Assembly: GCA_030527765.1 (NCBI GenBank)
Contig: JAUNAE010000165.1
Span: 1-8,173 of the forward strand
DNA length: 8,173 nt
Origin: Eubacteriales bacterium
Lineage (GTDB): Bacteria; Bacillota_A; Clostridia; Lachnospirales; Lachnospiraceae
Direction of reading: 5' to 3'
The translations under genes and the position numbers were made by a program. The notes below the pieces were generated by a model. That model did not search any database. It was not told where the DNA came from and worked only from the letters and a program-made list of their open reading frames with translations. Shown here piece after piece: positions 6,465 to 8,173 of the stretch; position 1 is the first letter of the stretch, and each line of letters opens with the position of its first letter.

Positions 6465-7943
6465 ATGAAAATAGGATTTGACAATGACAAATATCTGAAG
6501 ATGCAGTCGGAACATATCCGGGAGCGCATCAACAAATTTGACAACAAGCTTTACCTCGAGTTCGGCGGCAAACTATTTGACGATTATCACGCATCCAGAG
6601 TTCTCCCTGGTTTTCAGCCTGACAGCAAGCTCCGCATGCTGATGCAGTTATCCGATCAGGCCGAAATCGTCATCGTAATCAGCGCCGCTGATATTGACAA
6701 AAATAAAGTTCGTGGAGATCTGGGAATCACTTATGATATGGATGTTCTTCGACTGATCGAAGAATTTACCCAGTGCGGTCTGTATGTAGGCAGTGTATGC
6801 ATCACTCAGTACAGCGGCCAGGAAAGCGCCGATAACTTCCGCAAATATATGGAAAAACAGGGCATTCGCGTATATACCCACTATGTCATTCCGGGATATC
6901 CAAGCAATACCTCTCTCATCGTAAGTGATGAAGGTTATGGCAAAAATGACTACATCGAAACTACTCGTCCTCTGGTAATCATCACCGCTCCGGGACCTGG
7001 AAGTGGAAAAATGGCAACCTGCCTTTCCCAGCTTTATCATGAATACAAACGCGGCATCAGTGCCGGATATGCAAAATTCGAAACCTTCCCGATCTGGAAC
7101 ATTCCGCTGAAGCATCCGGTCAACCTGGCATACGAGGCTGCAACTGCAGACCTTAACGATGTCAACATGATTGACCCGTTCCATCTGGAAGCCTACGGGG
7201 AAACAACCGTCAACTACAACCGTGACGTAGAGATTTTCCCGGTACTTCAGGCAATGTTCGAGAAAATTATCGGAGAGTGCCCTTACAAATCTCCGACAGA
7301 CATGGGTGTCAACATGGCCGGCAACTGCATCATCGATGATGAAGCCTGCAAAGAAGCATCCCGTCAGGAGATTATCCGTCGATATTACAAAGCAATGGAT
7401 GCTCTTGCCATCGGTACCGGCAAAGAGGAAGAAGCTTACAAAATTGAGCTTCTCCTGAAACAGGCTCATGCAGTTACAGAAGACCGTACCGTTGTACCTG
7501 CTGCTCTTCGCCGTGAAGAAGAAACCGGTGCTCCGGCTGCAGCTCTGGAACTTCCGGATGGACGAATCATCACCGGAAAGACCTCCGAGCTTCTCGGTGC
7601 TTCCTCCGCTCTCCTTCTGAACACTCTGAAGGAACTGGCAGGGGTACCTCATGAACTGCGTGTCATCTCCCCGGATGCTCTTCGTCCGATTCAGACACTG
7701 AAGACAAGCTATCTCGGAAGCAAGAACCCTCGTCTTCACAGTGATGAAACACTGATCGCACTTTCCATCAGTGCTGCAGAAAGCGAAGAGGCAAAGAAAG
7801 CCCTGGAACAGATTCCAAACCTGAAAGGCTGCCAGGCACACAGTTCTGTACTTCTCTCTTCCGTAGATATTCAGCAGTTCCGCAAACTCGGCATCGAGCT
7901 GACCTGCGAACCAAAATTCGAGAAGAAGAGAAAATACGTATAA
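6465..7943 (+). CDS. DUF1846 (UPF0371) family protein of unknown function
   Basis: I recognise this as a full-length member of the DUF1846 / UPF0371 family, common in Firmicutes and Actinobacteria. To my knowledge it has no established reaction. The 492-residue protein is soluble: no signal peptide or membrane helix is seen. The N-terminal part (about 1-325) begins MKIGFDNDKYLKMQSEHI. It contains an acidic nucleotide-fold-like stretch EIVIVISAADIDKNK (67-81), a hydrophobic strand leading into a P-loop-like segment LVIITAPGPGSGKMA (170-184), and the conserved block FPIWNIPLKHPVNLAYEAAT (208-227). The C-terminal domain (about 330-485) contains LPDGRIITGKTSELLGASS (363-381). The ATG is supported by AAAGGA at 6450-6455, 9 bases upstream, with a second GGAG at 6457-6460. 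It is divergent from ftsH, alone in its transcript, and ends before a strong terminator. The family name is secure. Any nucleotide-binding role is inference from the glycine-rich motif. Confidence 0.9.
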   Translation: MKIGFDNDKYLKMQSEHIRERINKFDNKLYLEFGGKLFDDYHASRVLPGFQPDSKLRMLMQLSDQAEIVIVISAADIDKNKVRGDLGITYDMDVLRLIEEFTQCGLYVGSVCITQYSGQESADNFRKYMEKQGIRVYTHYVIPGYPSNTSLIVSDEGYGKNDYIETTRPLVIITAPGPGSGKMATCLSQLYHEYKRGISAGYAKFETFPIWNIPLKHPVNLAYEAATADLNDVNMIDPFHLEAYGETTVNYNRDVEIFPVLQAMFEKIIGECPYKSPTDMGVNMAGNCIIDDEACKEASRQEIIRRYYKAMDALAIGTGKEEEAYKIELLLKQAHAVTEDRTVVPAALRREEETGAPAAALELPDGRIITGKTSELLGASSALLLNTLKELAGVPHELRVISPDALRPIQTLKTSYLGSKNPRLHSDETLIALSISAAESEEAKKALEQIPNLKGCQAHSSVLLSSVDIQQFRKLGIELTCEPKFEKKRKYV

Positions 7944-8045
7944 GCTTGAATCTTAAGTAAATAACATGCAGCAATGGTGGTCAAACGGATATTCTCAATC
8001 CGCTTCCCTATCTTGCTTGATTCGTTTAAGATAACTTCTTAAGAA
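7944..8045 (+). other. 3' untranslated region of the DUF1846 gene, with a short hairpin and an imperfect repeat
   Basis: No coding potential is seen. The hairpin CGGAT-ATTCTCA-ATCCG lies at 7986-8002. An imperfect direct repeat flanks it: GCTTGAATCTTAAG (7944-7957) and GCTTGATTCGTTTAAG (8015-8030). A 10-base palindrome TTCTTAAGAA (8036-8045) abuts the terminator. The 102-base distance from stop codon to terminator is long compared with the 13 bases seen after ftsH and glcK. Confidence 0.5.
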
Positions 8046-8087
8046 AAAAGGAGTATCAATTCGGAAATCCGAACTGATACTCCTTTT
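8046..8087 (+). terminator. intrinsic terminator of the DUF1846 gene
   Basis: AAAAGGAGTATCA (8046-8058) pairs with TGATACTCCTTTT (8075-8087). After one A/C mismatch, the inner arms TTCGGA (8060-8065) and TCCGAA (8068-8073) close a tiny loop. The plus strand continues with TTTTGTTTTTATCCTTTTT, a strong U-rich tract. The A-run on the left could also allow termination from the other side. Confidence 0.92.
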
Positions 8088-8106
8088 GTTTTTATCCTTT
8101 TTAAAT

Positions 8107-8128
8107 CGCGAATCTCGTAAGATTCGCG
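8107..8128. repeat. perfect 9-bp hairpin, first of a pair
   Basis: CGCGAATCT (8107-8115) and AGATTCGCG (8120-8128) pair perfectly around CGTA. The stem is G/C-rich at its base. It lies 19 bases after the DUF1846 terminator stem, with no U-tract of its own, so it is not an ordinary terminator. It resembles an intergenic palindromic repeat unit. Confidence 0.6.
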
Positions 8129-8131
8129 CGC

Positions 8132-8171
8132 GAGTTCGGCAGTTGCGAAGCAACTTTCTTCTGCCGAACTC
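8132..8171. repeat. perfect 11-bp hairpin with inner stem, second of a pair
   Basis: GAGTTCGGCAG (8132-8142) pairs with CTGCCGAACTC (8161-8171). Directly inside it, TTGC (8143-8146) and GCAA (8150-8153) form a small stem around GAA, leaving a 7-base C/T-rich bulge (8154-8160). An alternative inner stem AGTTGC/GCAACT (8141-8146 / 8150-8155) would compete with two pairs of the main stem. The element ends 2 bases before the window edge, so it may be part of something longer. Confidence 0.6.
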
Positions 8172-8173
8172 TG

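Noticed and set aside
6648..7841. 397-codon open frame antisense to the DUF1846 gene
   Set aside because: It has no recognisable domain, its composition is unnatural (Cys- and Phe-rich), and the opposite strand encodes a complete known family.
7986..8002. 5-bp stem with 7-base loop resembling a tRNA anticodon arm (TCT)
   Set aside because: No acceptor, D or T arm is present around it, position 37 would be a C, and no GGTTCGA-type T loop follows.

Overview
This window looks like chromosomal DNA of an anaerobic, low-to-moderate GC Firmicute, most likely a gut clostridium of the Lachnospiraceae. The evidence is strong AGGAG-type ribosome binding sites, TTGNNN/TATAAT promoters, U-rich hairpin terminators, and the particular set uvrC / hprK / ROK glucokinase / ftsH plus a DUF1846 (UPF0371) protein. 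The family assignment is an inference from protein style and gene order, not from a database match.

Layout. At 1-44 there may be the last codons of an unknown plus-strand gene, followed by an 18-bp hairpin terminator (48-86). A second strong terminator (115-162) faces it and ends the large minus-strand block. Read in the direction of transcription (right to left), that block is ftsH (6282-4207), a terminator, uvrC (4125-2254), an intergenic region with a good promoter, then hprK (2091-1150) and glcK (1111-176), which are 38 bp apart and probably co-transcribed. Divergent from ftsH, and separated from it by a 182-bp AT-rich two-promoter region, is a 492-residue DUF1846 protein (6465-7943). It is followed by a 3' untranslated stretch, a strong terminator (8046-8087), and two back-to-back perfect hairpins (8107-8171) that run to the window edge and look like an intergenic palindromic repeat.

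How the genes work together. HprK phosphorylates Ser46 of HPr in response to glycolytic state and so drives carbon catabolite repression. The adjacent ROK glucokinase produces glucose-6-phosphate from internal glucose. Placing the flux sensor and a sugar kinase in one transcript is metabolically sensible. UvrC (nucleotide excision repair) and FtsH (membrane AAA+ protease) are housekeeping genes that appear to have their own promoters. The DUF1846 protein is the only gene here without an assigned role. Its promoter carries overlapping palindromes that could bind a repressor.

Novelty. Most of the window is ordinary core genome. The parts that deserve a second look are the DUF1846 gene with its P-loop-like motif and operator-like promoter, the paired hairpins at the right edge, and the uvrC promoter that appears nested in the ftsH terminator. 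I see no convincing mobile element, CRISPR array, defence system, tRNA or rRNA.
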